Shown in pieces: positions 25,769-35,565 of a stretch of 36,620 bases of DNA. A model generated the notes under the pieces. The model was not told where the DNA came from. It did not search any database and worked only from the letters and a program-made list of their open reading frames with translations. Source of the DNA: Edaphobacter aggregans DSM 19364 (GTDB lineage: Bacteria; Acidobacteriota; Terriglobia; Terriglobales; Acidobacteriaceae); the NCBI RefSeq assembly GCF_000745965.1, contig NZ_JQKI01000060.1, positions 1 through 36,620 of the forward strand, written 5' to 3'. The stretch's first letter is position 1. Each line of letters starts with the position of its first letter. The position numbers and the translations under genes were made by a program.

Positions 25769-26056
25769 ATGGCTACTTATGTGATTCTCAGCCGCTTTTC
25801 GCCAGGGGCATTCGCAGAGCCCAAGGACTTCGGAAAACTAGCAGACGCAGTGTCCGCAAGAATCAAGAAGGACTGTAAAGGTGTTACTTGGAAGCAAAGC
25901 TTTGCTACATTGGGGCGTTTCGACGTAGTAGATATCGTCGAGGCTGACGATCCCAAGGATATTGAAAGAGCTGCGATGATCATCCGCAGCCATGGACATT
26001 CAATTACGGAAACGCTGACCGCCACTCCGTGGACAGAATTTCTCGCAGCTCTGTAG
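25769..26056 (+). CDS. GYD-domain protein
   Basis: This 95-residue protein matches the small GYD domain family (ferredoxin-like alpha/beta fold). It shows MATYVILSRFSPGAF at the start, then VTWKQSFATLGRFDVVDIVE, which contains the equivalent of the family's 'GxYD' signature as GRFD. SITETLTATPWTEFLAAL closes the domain. The start has GGAGG 7 nt upstream. The function of the family is not established. It precedes the fused hydantoinase gene by 155 bp on the same strand and may share its regulation. It appears intact. Confidence 0.85.
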   Translation: MATYVILSRFSPGAFAEPKDFGKLADAVSARIKKDCKGVTWKQSFATLGRFDVVDIVEADDPKDIERAAMIIRSHGHSITETLTATPWTEFLAAL

Positions 26057-26210
26057 TTTGCTGAATACGCGGAGAAGCGAGGCGGCTAAATTGATCACGG
26101 CAACCGGTCATTCCCATGCAGGTGCTGGGCCTGAAGTATGATCGGTTTGATTTGCGTGCAATTGCTTTTCTTCAGTGTTTTTACAGCAGGTGCAGTTAAC
26201 AGAGAGGCGA

Positions 26211-29200
26211 ATGATTCGATTTGGTGTAGACACTGGCGGTACGTTTACCGACCTGGTGCGGCTTGATGCTGGCGGGCTTACGGTTCATAAGGTCCGCTCT
26301 ACTCAGGACGATCCAGCTCGCGCCATGCTCTCCGGTATTGGGGAGTTGATGGGGAGCGATCCTGTCTTCGAAGTAATTCACGGGTCGACCGTGGCCACCA
26401 ACGCGCTGATCGAGCGCAAGGGCGCCCGCGTTGCGTTGGTAACCACGAAGGGATTTGAAGATGTTCTCGCAATCGGGCGACAGACCCGACGCGAGCTCTA
26501 TAACTTCCAGGTGCGGGGCAACCGGCCCATGATCGACGATGGCCTTACCTTTGGCTTGGCCGAACGGCTTGACTGTCACGGGAATGTGCTGGAGGCCTTA
26601 CAGCTGCGGGAACTGGAAGAACTGACCGAAAAACTAAATCACGCGAGAGTTGAGTGTGTGGCTGTGTGCCTTCTTCACTCTTACGCAAATCCGCTCCATG
26701 AGCAGCAGGCTACTCGCCACCTGGAGTTAGCTGGCTTTGCGGTCTCATCCTCTCACAGCATTCTGTCCGAATATCGCGAGTACGAGCGCTGGAGCACGAC
26801 GGTGGTCAACGCCTATGTGACACCCATCATGTCGCGTTATCTTTCTACCCTGGACCATGGTCTCGGTGAAACGCGGTTGCACATCATGCAATCGAACGGC
26901 GGCTCCATCTCCGCACCCCAGGCTCGCAGTTCTGCGGTGCGCACGATCCTCTCCGGTCCTGCCGCCGGCGCCATAGGAGCGCAAGCGGTTGCTCGCGCCT
27001 CCGGTTTTGATCGAGTGATTCTCTTCGACATGGGCGGCACCTCCACAGATGTCAGCCTCATCGACGGCCAGTTGGGTACGACGAACGAGTCCACCGTAGG
27101 GGACTTTCCCGTCCGTCTGCCGATGCTCGACATCCACTCGGTCGGCGCTGGTGGTGGCTCGATCGCTTACATGGATAGCGGTGGCTCGTTGCGTGTCGGC
27201 CCCCACAGTGCTGGCGCCGATCCAGGGCCAGTCTGTTATGGCAAGGGAGACGAGCTGACCGTCACCGATGCGAACCTGCTGCTCGGCCGCCTCGATCCGA
27301 AGTATTTTCTCGGTGGCCGCATGCAGCTTGACGTCGAACGCACCTCGGAACGCGCGCGGGCCTTCGCAGACCAACTTCAGATCACTTCTACGCGGCTAGC
27401 AGAGGGAATCATTCAGATTGCCAACGCCAACATGGAACGTGCGATTCGGGCCGTCTCGGTCCAGCGCGGCTACGATCCACGTGAGTTCGCACTGCTGGCC
27501 TTCGGCGGGGCAGGAGGCATGCACGCTTGCCACATTGCAGACGCGCTCGAGATCGGGACCGTGATTGTCCCGGAGCATGGGGGCGTCCTCTCGGCGCTGG
27601 GCATGCTGCTCGCGGATGTGAGAAAAGACTACTCGCAGACCATCCTGAAGCCATCAAGCGCCATCACCTTCTCTGATCTGCAGCAGCATCTCGCCCCCCT
27701 GGTCCGGCAGGCGCAGGCAGATCTCGCCAGCGAGGGCTTTGGGCCGCAGAGCATCGTCATCGAATGCTCGCTCGATATGCGCTATCAGGGACAGGCCTAC
27801 GAGATTAACGTGTCCCTCAGCCCTGACTTCAATGCGGAATTCAGCCGTCGACACGACCGGCTCTACGGCTATTCGAATCCCTCGCGTATCACTGAAGTGG
27901 TCAACGTCCGCGTCAACGCCGCCGGCATCACGCAGAAGCCCGCGTTTTCTTCATCACTGGCTGTCAGCCAACCCTTGCCGCCACCGGTCAGCACGCGCCC
28001 GGCATGGTTTGCGGGCCGCACGTGGGAGACGGCAATCTACCATCGGGAGACGTTGCTCCCCGGCATGGAAGGACAGGGGCCGGCGATCCTTACGAGCGGC
28101 GAATCAACCGTGGTCATCTCGCCGCACTATCGTTTCCGGATCGACGGCGTAGGCACCCTTGTTGCTACACGCATCGAAGCGACTGACCAGAATCAACTCG
28201 CAGTAGTGTCTACAGCGGAGCCTGGTGAATCATGTAAAAAGACCCTCGATCCCATAGAATTCGAAGTCTTCAAAAATATCTTCGTCTCCATCGCGGAGGA
28301 GATGGGAATTACCCTCTGCCGCACCGGCTTCTCGCCCAATATCAGGGAGCGGCTGGACTACTCCTGTGCCATCTACGACGAACATGGCCATACCATCGCG
28401 CAGGGCGATCACATGCCCGTGCATTTGGGCGCCATGCCACTCTCCGTCGAGGCGGCCATCAAGCAGGTGAGCATGGAGCCGGGCGACATGGTTATTCTCA
28501 ACGATCCCTTCCGGGGCGGCACCCACCTCCCTGACATCACTCTGGTGCAGCCCATCTTTCTTGATGGAGAACCAACCCCGGCGTTCTACGCCGCCAATCG
28601 TGCCCACCACTCCGATGTAGGCGGCGTCAGCCCCGGCTCGATGCCCCTCGCTCAGGAGGTCTTCCAGGAGGGACTCATCCTCCCCCCGATCAAACTCGTG
28701 CGTCGCGGTGAGATCTGTCAGGATGTGATGGCGCTGATTCTGGCGAATGTGCGGACGCCCGCGGAGCGCGAGGGCGACCTCAGCGCGCAGATCGCATCGA
28801 ACCGGGTCGCCGAAACCCGTCTGCACGCGTTCATTGCACGCTACGGGCTTGAGCGCGTTCGAAGGCATGCTCGCGAGGTGCAGGACTACGCCGAGCGCAT
28901 CCTCCGTCGTACCATCTCCACCATTCCCGATGGCGAATACAGCTTTGAAGACGTGATGGACGATGATGGCTTCAGCCGCGAGCGCATCGCCATTCGCACT
29001 ACAGTCCGCATCGCAGGCGATCAGGCAGAGGTGGACTTCACGGGCACAGAGCTCCAGACCGGTGGCGGCGTGAACGCGAATTTTGCCATCACCCTTGCGG
29101 CCACGCTCTATTGCTTTCGATGCCTGGTCCAGGAGGATGTCTTGTATAACACCGGCATCTCCCGTCCTATCCGTGTGATCGCCCCGCGAGGAACGATCGT

Positions 29201-29828
29201 AAACGCAGCGCATCCGGCGGCAGTGGCCGGTGGCAACGTGGAGACCTCTCAGCGAATTACGGACGTCGTCCTTGGAGCGCTCGCGAAGGCGCTGCCCCAC
29301 ATTATTCCTGCCGCGAGTCAAGGAACTATGAACAATGTGACGCTGGGAGGAAGACGGCCGGACGATGGCTCTCCCTTCGCCTACTACGAGACCATCGGCG
29401 GCGGTATGGGAGGGCGCAACGGCCTGCCAGGCCTTAGCGGTGTGCATACCCACATGAGCAACACGCGCAATACGCCGATCGAGGCGATCGAACATTACCT
29501 CCCTGTCTTCATTCGTCGCTACGAGTTGCGGCAAGGCAGTGGCGGAGCTGGCGGTTATCCTGGCGGAGAAGGGATTCTGCGCGAGTATGAGATGTTGACC
29601 GAAACGTCCATCACGCTGCTCAGCGAACGCCGCACCAGCCATCCCTACGGGGTGCAAGGGGGCGAACCCGGGGGCTGCGGACGAAACACGGTTGGGCGTG
29701 CCGGTGGCTCCGTCGAGATGGTGCCTGCCAAAGTACGGCTCGAACTCAGGCCCGGTGATCGCCTTCGCATTGAGACGCCCGGCGGAGGGGGATTCGGGCC
29801 CACGACTGCCGCTACGGGCACGAGATGA
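26211..29828 (+). CDS. Fused HyuA-HyuB hydantoinase / 5-oxoprolinase
   Basis: This 1205-residue protein joins both subunits of the ATP-dependent hydantoinase/oxoprolinase family. Residues 1-660 are HyuA-like, with GVDTGGTFTDL (5-15), STVATNALIERKGARVALVT, DMGGTSTDVSLI (about 273-284) and SVGAGGGSIAY as ATP-handling motifs. From about residue 676 the HyuB half follows, with DPIEFEVFKNIFVSIAEEMG, QGDHMPVHLGAMP, NDPFRGGTHLPD and the glycine-rich SGGAGGYPGGEG. Such fusions are known for 5-oxoprolinase, which cleaves pyroglutamate to glutamate, and for N-methylhydantoinases; the sequence alone does not decide the substrate. ATG 26211 gives the standard N-terminus; a longer frame from 26175 was not used. 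Its stop overlaps the MFS gene (ATGA). Confidence 0.92.
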   Translation: MIRFGVDTGGTFTDLVRLDAGGLTVHKVRSTQDDPARAMLSGIGELMGSDPVFEVIHGSTVATNALIERKGARVALVTTKGFEDVLAIGRQTRRELYNFQVRGNRPMIDDGLTFGLAERLDCHGNVLEALQLRELEELTEKLNHARVECVAVCLLHSYANPLHEQQATRHLELAGFAVSSSHSILSEYREYERWSTTVVNAYVTPIMSRYLSTLDHGLGETRLHIMQSNGGSISAPQARSSAVRTILSGPAAGAIGAQAVARASGFDRVILFDMGGTSTDVSLIDGQLGTTNESTVGDFPVRLPMLDIHSVGAGGGSIAYMDSGGSLRVGPHSAGADPGPVCYGKGDELTVTDANLLLGRLDPKYFLGGRMQLDVERTSERARAFADQLQITSTRLAEGIIQIANANMERAIRAVSVQRGYDPREFALLAFGGAGGMHACHIADALEIGTVIVPEHGGVLSALGMLLADVRKDYSQTILKPSSAITFSDLQQHLAPLVRQAQADLASEGFGPQSIVIECSLDMRYQGQAYEINVSLSPDFNAEFSRRHDRLYGYSNPSRITEVVNVRVNAAGITQKPAFSSSLAVSQPLPPPVSTRPAWFAGRTWETAIYHRETLLPGMEGQGPAILTSGESTVVISPHYRFRIDGVGTLVATRIEATDQNQLAVVSTAEPGESCKKTLDPIEFEVFKNIFVSIAEEMGITLCRTGFSPNIRERLDYSCAIYDEHGHTIAQGDHMPVHLGAMPLSVEAAIKQVSMEPGDMVILNDPFRGGTHLPDITLVQPIFLDGEPTPAFYAANRAHHSDVGGVSPGSMPLAQEVFQEGLILPPIKLVRRGEICQDVMALILANVRTPAEREGDLSAQIASNRVAETRLHAFIARYGLERVRRHAREVQDYAERILRRTISTIPDGEYSFEDVMDDDGFSRERIAIRTTVRIAGDQAEVDFTGTELQTGGGVNANFAITLAATLYCFRCLVQEDVLYNTGISRPIRVIAPRGTIVNAAHPAAVAGGNVETSQRITDVVLGALAKALPHIIPAASQGTMNNVTLGGRRPDDGSPFAYYETIGGGMGGRNGLPGLSGVHTHMSNTRNTPIEAIEHYLPVFIRRYELRQGSGGAGGYPGGEGILREYEMLTETSITLLSERRTSHPYGVQGGEPGGCGRNTVGRAGGSVEMVPAKVRLELRPGDRLRIETPGGGGFGPTTAATGTR

Positions 29829-31093
29829 GCAAAATACCACAGCTGAGCGAAACATCACGGCCGGGGCATCTTGATTGGTGGCGTCAGGCTACCCCCGAAG
29901 CACGTCGCGCTCTAGCTGCGGCCTCTTTCGGCTGGATGCTGGACTCCTTTGACGTGATGCTTTATGCGCTCGTTCTGGCCTCTCTGATTTTGGATCTTGG
30001 GATCAGCAAACAGACGGCCGGCGTCCTCGGATCCATCACACTGCTCGCTGCGGCAGCAGGCGGCCTGGTCTTCGGTGTCATTGCAGACCGATACGGCCGC
30101 GTGCGGGCCCTGATCGGCAGCGTGCTCATCTACGCGCTCTTCACGGCAGCTTGCGGCTTCGCTCAAAACATCGTCCAGCTCGCACTATTCCGTATCCTGC
30201 TTGGCCTTGGTATGGGTGGCGAATGGGCGAGCGGGGCGGCGCTCGTGGCCGAGACGTGGCCCGACAAACACCGCGGCAAGGCGCTGGGAATCATGCAGAG
30301 CTCCTGGGCTGTCGGCTATGCCCTCGCAGCTCTGGTCGCAGGTCTCATCCTCCCCTGGAAAGGTTGGCGCGTCGTCTTCTTTGTGGGAATTCTGCCTGCT
30401 TTCTTTACGTTGGTCGTTCGCGGTCGCGTGGCTGAGCCTGAAATATGGAAGCGCGGCACGACCCTCCCCCGCGAAGGTCCCATGCACGGCTTTCGCCGCA
30501 TTTTTCAGAGTGATCTGCGGCCTATCACCATCGCCATCACGTTCATGAATTCCTGCACCCTGTTTGCGTGGTGGGGTTTCAATCTGTGGGTTCCCGCCTA
30601 CCTCTCACTGCCCCGCGATCGAGGCGGAATCGGACTGTCAGCCCACGCTATGTCTGGCACCGTGATCGCCATGCAGGCCGGCATGTGGTTCGGCTACGTC
30701 AGCTTTGGCTTTCTGAGCGACGTCTTTGGGCGCAAGCGCTGCTATGTCTTGTATTTGATATTGGCAGGGATCCTTATGTTCTTCTACGCGCGCGTTCATA
30801 CATCATGGTTGCTTATAGCGCTCGGCCCGCTGGTGGCATTCTTCGGGACCGGCTACTACACCGGGTTCGCCGCAGTGACGGCTGAGATCTACCAAACCCG
30901 AGTCCGCGCTACAGCACAAGGCTTTGCTTACAACGTTGGCCGCATTGCAAGCGCCGCCGCGCCATTTGCAGTTGGGAACATGGCCCAACAGCACGGATTC
31001 GGCGACGCATTCGCAATCACCGGTACCGCATTCGTTATTGCTGCATTTTGTTGGCTTTGGATTCCCGAGACAAAAGGTAGACCACTGACATAG
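29825..31093 (+). CDS. MFS transporter, aromatic-acid/sialate:H+ symporter type
   Basis: This 422-residue permease has 12 predicted membrane segments. The first segment carries DSFDVMLYALVLASLI, with the Asp typical of acid:H+ symporters. The loop 2-3 motif is GVIADRYGRVRALIG, and LFRILLGLGMGGEWASGAAL is in segment 4. The second half repeats the loop motif as GFLSDVFGRKRCYVLY. Its start lies inside the stop of the hydantoinase gene (4-bp overlap), so it is translationally coupled. It probably imports the substrate of that enzyme (a hydantoin, 5-oxoproline or similar small acid). The exact substrate is unknown. Confidence 0.9.
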   Translation: MSKIPQLSETSRPGHLDWWRQATPEARRALAAASFGWMLDSFDVMLYALVLASLILDLGISKQTAGVLGSITLLAAAAGGLVFGVIADRYGRVRALIGSVLIYALFTAACGFAQNIVQLALFRILLGLGMGGEWASGAALVAETWPDKHRGKALGIMQSSWAVGYALAALVAGLILPWKGWRVVFFVGILPAFFTLVVRGRVAEPEIWKRGTTLPREGPMHGFRRIFQSDLRPITIAITFMNSCTLFAWWGFNLWVPAYLSLPRDRGGIGLSAHAMSGTVIAMQAGMWFGYVSFGFLSDVFGRKRCYVLYLILAGILMFFYARVHTSWLLIALGPLVAFFGTGYYTGFAAVTAEIYQTRVRATAQGFAYNVGRIASAAAPFAVGNMAQQHGFGDAFAITGTAFVIAAFCWLWIPETKGRPLT

Positions 31094-31484
31094 TGACTGA
31101 CGCTCCCCTATCTCTATCGGATGGCATGGCGCAGTTTTGTCACTTTACAAGACGTGATGGATTCGGCCACGGTTGCGGATGGACCGTCGCCAACCCTTCC
31201 CTTACGGGATTATGGAAGGGGGTCGCCCGTAAATCGGGAGGAATGAGTACGACGGGCGGTATCTGGGCATCGAATCCAAACGCGGGCTGCCCTAGCTAGG
31301 CTCATCAATTTAACAACAACTAATAATGTGGCCAATGCGTTCCTGGCCACGCCCAACAATCGCTTGACCGAAAATCAGCTTCTTCGTCCGCAACCGCATT
31401 GACGCAGAACTACGGACGATAGATGATGGTCGTTCCAGCTTTGCGGGCCCTGTAGGTACTGAAAATCCACGGCAGGAGTGATCT
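31094..31484. promoter_or_regulatory. Intergenic region with a candidate norZ promoter
   Basis: No gene is recognisable here. TTGACG at 31399-31404 and GATGAT at 31422-31427 with a 17-nt spacer form a plausible sigma-70-type promoter about 60 bp before norZ. A GC-rich hairpin-forming stretch lies near 31190-31240 (CCCTTCCCTTACGGG followed by GGAAGGGGGTC) and may terminate the MFS transcript. No clear Fnr/NnrR or NsrR site was found. Confidence 0.4.
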
Positions 31485-33770
31485 ATGCCCACGATTGTAA
31501 AGCGCCCACTCATGGTCTCTGGTGCTTGGATTCAGGCAGCAGTCATCGTCCTGATCATTGGGTTTTTCATTATGGGTGTGCTGACCTACTACACCTATCA
31601 CGACGAACCTCCTATTCCAGACGTCGTCAAAGATACGAACGGCGCAGTCCTTTTCACTCGCAGCGATATTATGGATGGTCAGCAGATTTTTCTGGGCAAC
31701 GGCCTGATGCAATACGGCTCGGTCTTTGGCCATGGCGCCTATCTTGGGCCGGACTTCACCGCGGAATATCTGCATCGCGCGGCACTCTCAAGTATTGATT
31801 TTTACGGTGGCCAAAACTCCGACACAGCACACAGCCGCACCATACAAGACTTCAAGACAAACCGATTCGACCAAAGCACGGGCACACTCTTATACACAGA
31901 CGCCCAGGTCCATGCATTTGAAGAGTGCCGCGTCTACTACGCAACGTTCTTTGGTGAGCCCACCACGAAGTTCGGCTTGAGACCGAAGGCCATTTCTGAT
32001 GCGGAAGACATTCGCAAGCTGACCGCATTCTTTAGTTGGACTGCATGGTCCGCGTCTACGGCTCGCCCCGGCCATGCCTACTCCTACACCAATAACTGGC
32101 CTCCAGAGCCGCTTGTGGACAATCATGCAACGGCCGACTCTGTCGTATGGAGTGTGCTTTCGCTGATCGCGTTATTAGGCGGAACGGGATTGCTCTTGGG
32201 AGCCTTTGGCCGGTGGAATCTCCTGGGATGGCATGGCCGCGAACAACACAACGTGTCCTTTCGCGCTCCAGATGAAGTAGAGCTCACCCCCGCTCAAAAT
32301 GCATGTGCATGGTTCTTTTTCGTCATGGCGGCGCTGTTCGTCGTCCAGACGTTGCTCGGCGGCGCTACAGAACACTACCGCGCCGAGCTACAGAACTTCT
32401 TCGGTATCGATCTGGGACGCGTTCTTCCCTTCAACCTCGTCCGCACATGGCACTTGCAGCTCTCAATCTTCTGGGTTGCTACCTCCTATCTCGCGGCCGG
32501 TATCTTCCTCGCGCCGATGATCGTAGGCCGCGAGCCACGAGGACAAAAGCTGCTCGCATATGGATTGCTGGGTGCGCTCGTCATCGTCGTGGTCGGAAGT
32601 CTTCTCGGAGAATTCGGCGGAATCCGGGGCCTGATTCGTAACTCATGGTTCGGTGATCAGGGCTTTGAATGGCTGGACCTCGGGCGTATCTGGCAAATCC
32701 TGCTAACCGTCGGTCTGCTCTTCTGGGTTGTCATTCTCTATCGGGGGCTCCGCGGCCGGCTCTCTGCCGAACACGCAGGAAACATGCCGTGGCTCTTTGT
32801 CTTCTCAGCGCTTTCAATTCCTGCCTTCTATGCCGTCGGCCTCCTGGCAAATCCCGGAGAGCATTTTACGACTACCGAATTCTGGCGCTTCTGGGTAGTG
32901 CATCTCTGGGTCGAAGATTTTCTCGAGCTGTTTACAACGATTCTGGTTGCGTACACCTTTGTTCTTCTGGGTGTAGTTCACGAGCGAACCGCATTGCGAG
33001 TGATTTATCTCGACATTATTCTCTATTCTGCTGGCGGTATTGTAGGCACCATGCACCACGTGTACTTCTCTGGTGAGCCTGCGATGCACATGGCGCTTGG
33101 TGCGTTTTTCTCGGCCGCAGAGGTTATCCCACTTACCTTCCTTACAGTTGAGGCGTGGAGCTTCCTGCAACTGGGGGCGGCACAAGGGGCGCGAGCGACG
33201 ACGCCATTTCCGCATTACTGGGCTGTGATGTTCCTTGCCTCGGTCGGCTTCTGGAACTTCCTCGGCGCCGGCGTGTTTGGCTTTCTCATCAATCTACCCA
33301 TTGTTTCTTACTACGAAATTGGCACTGCTCTGACTGCGAATCACGCACATGCCTCATTCATGGGCGTGTATGGGATGTTGTCGATCGGTCTCGCGCTCTT
33401 TTGCCTGCGCTACATCATCCCGGAAAAGTACTGGTCGGATAAGGCTGCCCGCATCAGCTTCTGGTCTCTCAACCTCGGTTTGGCATGGATGGTCTTCGCG
33501 ACACTATTTCCGCTGGGGATTCTGCAGCTCTATCACTCGATCAGCGTGAGCTACTATGACGCGCGGACGCTGAACTATATTGGCAGCCGTGCAAACTCTG
33601 TACTGGAGTGGTTGCGCATGCCAGGAGATTTTGTCTTTATTCTTGGAGGAACCCTGCCGATTCTCTACTTATCCTTCCTCGGCATTCGCCACATGCGAAC
33701 TGGCTCTACGTCGGAGGAACCGAAAGAAATGTTGTTTACCGACGTTGTGGCTCCGGCACAGGAGCGTTGA
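31485..33770 (+). CDS. norZ: Quinol-dependent nitric oxide reductase
   Basis: This 761-residue single-chain qNOR reduces two NO to N2O with electrons from quinol at the cytoplasmic membrane. The N-terminal extension (residues 1-220, with a first membrane helix at 14-36 and a large periplasmic part) replaces the NorC subunit. The NorB-like core has HLQLSIFW (His323), HLWVEDFLELF (His473 and Glu477 for the FeB site), GTMHHVYF (His524/His525) and NHAHASFMGVYGM (His620, His622 for the haems). The start is preceded by AGGAG with a 7-nt spacer. It is probably used for NO detoxification, because no nitrite reductase is in the window. A small membrane protein follows after 3 bp. Confidence 0.96.
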   Translation: MPTIVKRPLMVSGAWIQAAVIVLIIGFFIMGVLTYYTYHDEPPIPDVVKDTNGAVLFTRSDIMDGQQIFLGNGLMQYGSVFGHGAYLGPDFTAEYLHRAALSSIDFYGGQNSDTAHSRTIQDFKTNRFDQSTGTLLYTDAQVHAFEECRVYYATFFGEPTTKFGLRPKAISDAEDIRKLTAFFSWTAWSASTARPGHAYSYTNNWPPEPLVDNHATADSVVWSVLSLIALLGGTGLLLGAFGRWNLLGWHGREQHNVSFRAPDEVELTPAQNACAWFFFVMAALFVVQTLLGGATEHYRAELQNFFGIDLGRVLPFNLVRTWHLQLSIFWVATSYLAAGIFLAPMIVGREPRGQKLLAYGLLGALVIVVVGSLLGEFGGIRGLIRNSWFGDQGFEWLDLGRIWQILLTVGLLFWVVILYRGLRGRLSAEHAGNMPWLFVFSALSIPAFYAVGLLANPGEHFTTTEFWRFWVVHLWVEDFLELFTTILVAYTFVLLGVVHERTALRVIYLDIILYSAGGIVGTMHHVYFSGEPAMHMALGAFFSAAEVIPLTFLTVEAWSFLQLGAAQGARATTPFPHYWAVMFLASVGFWNFLGAGVFGFLINLPIVSYYEIGTALTANHAHASFMGVYGMLSIGLALFCLRYIIPEKYWSDKAARISFWSLNLGLAWMVFATLFPLGILQLYHSISVSYYDARTLNYIGSRANSVLEWLRMPGDFVFILGGTLPILYLSFLGIRHMRTGSTSEEPKEMLFTDVVAPAQER

Positions 33771-33773
33771 ATC

Positions 33774-34310
33774 ATGGCTCGCATTCCTCTTGAATTCATC
33801 CTCATGCTGGGATATGCCGTTTCCCTCGCGTTCATCGCGCTCTTCCTGGAATGGGCAGCGCGATATGCTCACCGGCGGTCTCTCGGAGCGAGTACAGCCG
33901 GCTTCACCTATCACCCTGACCGGGATATCTGGAGGTGCCCGCAAGATCAGCATCTGTTTCCGATCTTCTCGGATTCAGCGAAAGGAGTCGTCATCTACCG
34001 CGCTCCGGCAGAAGCCTGCAATTCATGCAGAAGCAAGGCCGCCTGCACTGATTCCGATCATGGCCGAGAGATTGAATCAAGAGATCTGCACGGAATTGAA
34101 TACGGGATGCAACGATTCCATCGCGCCATGTCGCTCACGTTGTTGGTACTGGCCAGCCTGATCCTCATAGTAGAACTCTTTCGCGTTAGCGGCCTCTATC
34201 CGCGGATTGTTCTTACATCAGTCCTAATACTGTTTAGCCTGATCGTTCAGCGCCTCTCTACAAATCTTGCTCATGGCACTGCTAACAACAGCCCTCTATT
34301 ACGGCCGTGA
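33774..34310 (+). CDS. Membrane protein with an IS1182-transposase-like cysteine domain, linked to norZ
   Basis: This 178-residue protein has an N-terminal membrane helix (IPLEFILMLGYAVSLAFIAL), a soluble centre, and two C-terminal helices (SLTLLVLASLILIVELF and RIVLTSVLILFSLI). The centre reads WRCPQDQHLFPIF, VIYRAPAEACNSCRSKAACT and DSDHGREIESRDLHG. This C...C-x2-C-x4-C pattern followed by 'GR.I' strongly resembles the C-terminal metal-binding segment of IS1182/IS5-like transposases, but it sits between membrane helices. It starts 3 bp after norZ, so it is co-expressed with the NO reductase. A role as an NO- or metal-linked accessory is an inference. There is no catalytic transposase domain. 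Confidence 0.75.
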   Translation: MARIPLEFILMLGYAVSLAFIALFLEWAARYAHRRSLGASTAGFTYHPDRDIWRCPQDQHLFPIFSDSAKGVVIYRAPAEACNSCRSKAACTDSDHGREIESRDLHGIEYGMQRFHRAMSLTLLVLASLILIVELFRVSGLYPRIVLTSVLILFSLIVQRLSTNLAHGTANNSPLLRP

Positions 34311-34613
34311 TGACCTGCACCGAGCGGGCTCAAGGGGTGGCCTCCGCTCGTAGTCATGTCTCGTTCCCTCTAATTGGATTTGCATGTTTGAGAAGTGACC
34401 GGATTACGTCTGAAACGTTGTGAAGGCACTTCAATTCGAGCCAGCACCGGACAGTTTCCGGGTCGTCGGCCAACAGGAAGTAATTTCAGGCGTGCAGATA
34501 GTTCGAGCTGTTACCTCCGCCTTGCGCCTCATCCACTCAGGATCGTGGCATCGCGCTGCTGGCAGCCGTGTGGGTAGCGAAAGGTAACGAAAGGGATTCC
34601 CAGACAGCTAATA
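34311..34613. other. Gene-free stretch between convergent genes
   Basis: This region lies between the ends of the norZ-linked gene and the TPR gene. I see no open frame with homology, no tRNA and no clear terminator with a T-run. It appears to be ordinary spacer. Confidence 0.4.
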
Positions 34614-35558
34614 CTATCCGCCAGCCAATTTCTTCCGCGCCACCGGACGCGCAATCGCATTCGTCGGGCCGTGTCCGTTATTGGCCATGACCTTGCGGTA
34701 ATACTCCTTTGCACGTGCAGGATCCCCAGACTTCTCATAGGACTGCGCGAGTAGCATCAGGATGAACGGGTCTTCCTGGTTGGCCTTTCCCAGTTCCGTG
34801 ATCGCCGTTCTGTAGTCGCCACCATAGAACGCAACATATCCGGTAAGATACGGGAAGAATTGTGCCTGGTCCGGATTGTTCGCCTTCTCGAGTGCAGCTT
34901 TCGCCGCAGCAATCTGTTTCTGTGCTTCGTCGCGCTGTCCACGGCGCGCAGCAATACGGGCTTGAGCATGCGCCCAGCGGAATGCCCACAGGTTCTTGTC
35001 GGCTTCTTTCATTTCCGCTTTGCGCATCGCGGTGTCATAGCCGGTCTTGTACCAGTTCGCGGCGCCATCAATATCGCCGCACTCGAGCTTGATACGTGCC
35101 AGCTCATTGGCTACTCCGGCCGCCGCTTCAAAGTCCGGCTTGGACAGCAGCGTATCAAACACCTGCTTCTCGTACGTCTCGGCCTCGGCCGCGTTGCACT
35201 CGAAGGTATAAGAAAAGGCCATCACGCGCCTAGCGCGATTCTTCTGGTCCGCCGGAGCCACATCGATCGCCTTCTGGAGCTGCTCGCGCGCCGCCGCGTA
35301 GTCACCCTTCAGATCAAGGGCAATGCCTGATTCGAGATGCGCCTCGTATAAGTTTGGGGACTTCTCGAGTACCTGGTGGTATAGTTTGAGCGCCTCATCC
35401 TGCTTTCCCTCGCTATTGAGCTTTTGTCCCTGTTTTATCAGCGCCTGCGCATCGTCGGATGGTGCCGCCGCCTGGGCGCTCGCCGCTTCCCCAGAGCAAG
35501 TCACACCCGCCACAAACGAAGCCCAAAGAATCCAAACTCCGAGATATCGGGATTTCAT
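34614..35558 (-). CDS. Secreted TPR-repeat protein
   Basis: This 314-residue protein starts MKSRYLGVWILWASFVAGVT, a signal peptide followed by CSGEAASAQA, which allows a lipobox or an ordinary cleavage site after AQA. The mature part is a tandem of TPR units: ALIKQGQKLNSEGKQDEALK, YEAHLESGIALDLKGDYAAA, then helices around ANELARIKLECGDIDGAANW, ARIAARRGQRDEAQKQIAAA and LAQSYEKSGDPARAKEYYRK. It probably acts in the periplasm as an interaction scaffold. ATG 35558 is chosen because it opens the signal peptide; upstream codons have no family sequence. There is no Shine-Dalgarno, but TATAAT lies 7 nt before the start. Confidence 0.85.
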   Translation of the reverse strand: MKSRYLGVWILWASFVAGVTCSGEAASAQAAAPSDDAQALIKQGQKLNSEGKQDEALKLYHQVLEKSPNLYEAHLESGIALDLKGDYAAAREQLQKAIDVAPADQKNRARRVMAFSYTFECNAAEAETYEKQVFDTLLSKPDFEAAAGVANELARIKLECGDIDGAANWYKTGYDTAMRKAEMKEADKNLWAFRWAHAQARIAARRGQRDEAQKQIAAAKAALEKANNPDQAQFFPYLTGYVAFYGGDYRTAITELGKANQEDPFILMLLAQSYEKSGDPARAKEYYRKVMANNGHGPTNAIARPVARKKLAGG

Positions 35559-35565
35559 GCACGCG

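Noticed and set aside
28230..29858. 542-codon open frame antisense to the hydantoinase gene
   Set aside because: It is a shadow of codon bias in the real gene; its translation has no family motifs and no ribosome site.
31310..31484. Fnr/NnrR-type site upstream of norZ
   Set aside because: TTGACCGAAAATCAG near 31366 has only one good half-site and no CAA in the second half.
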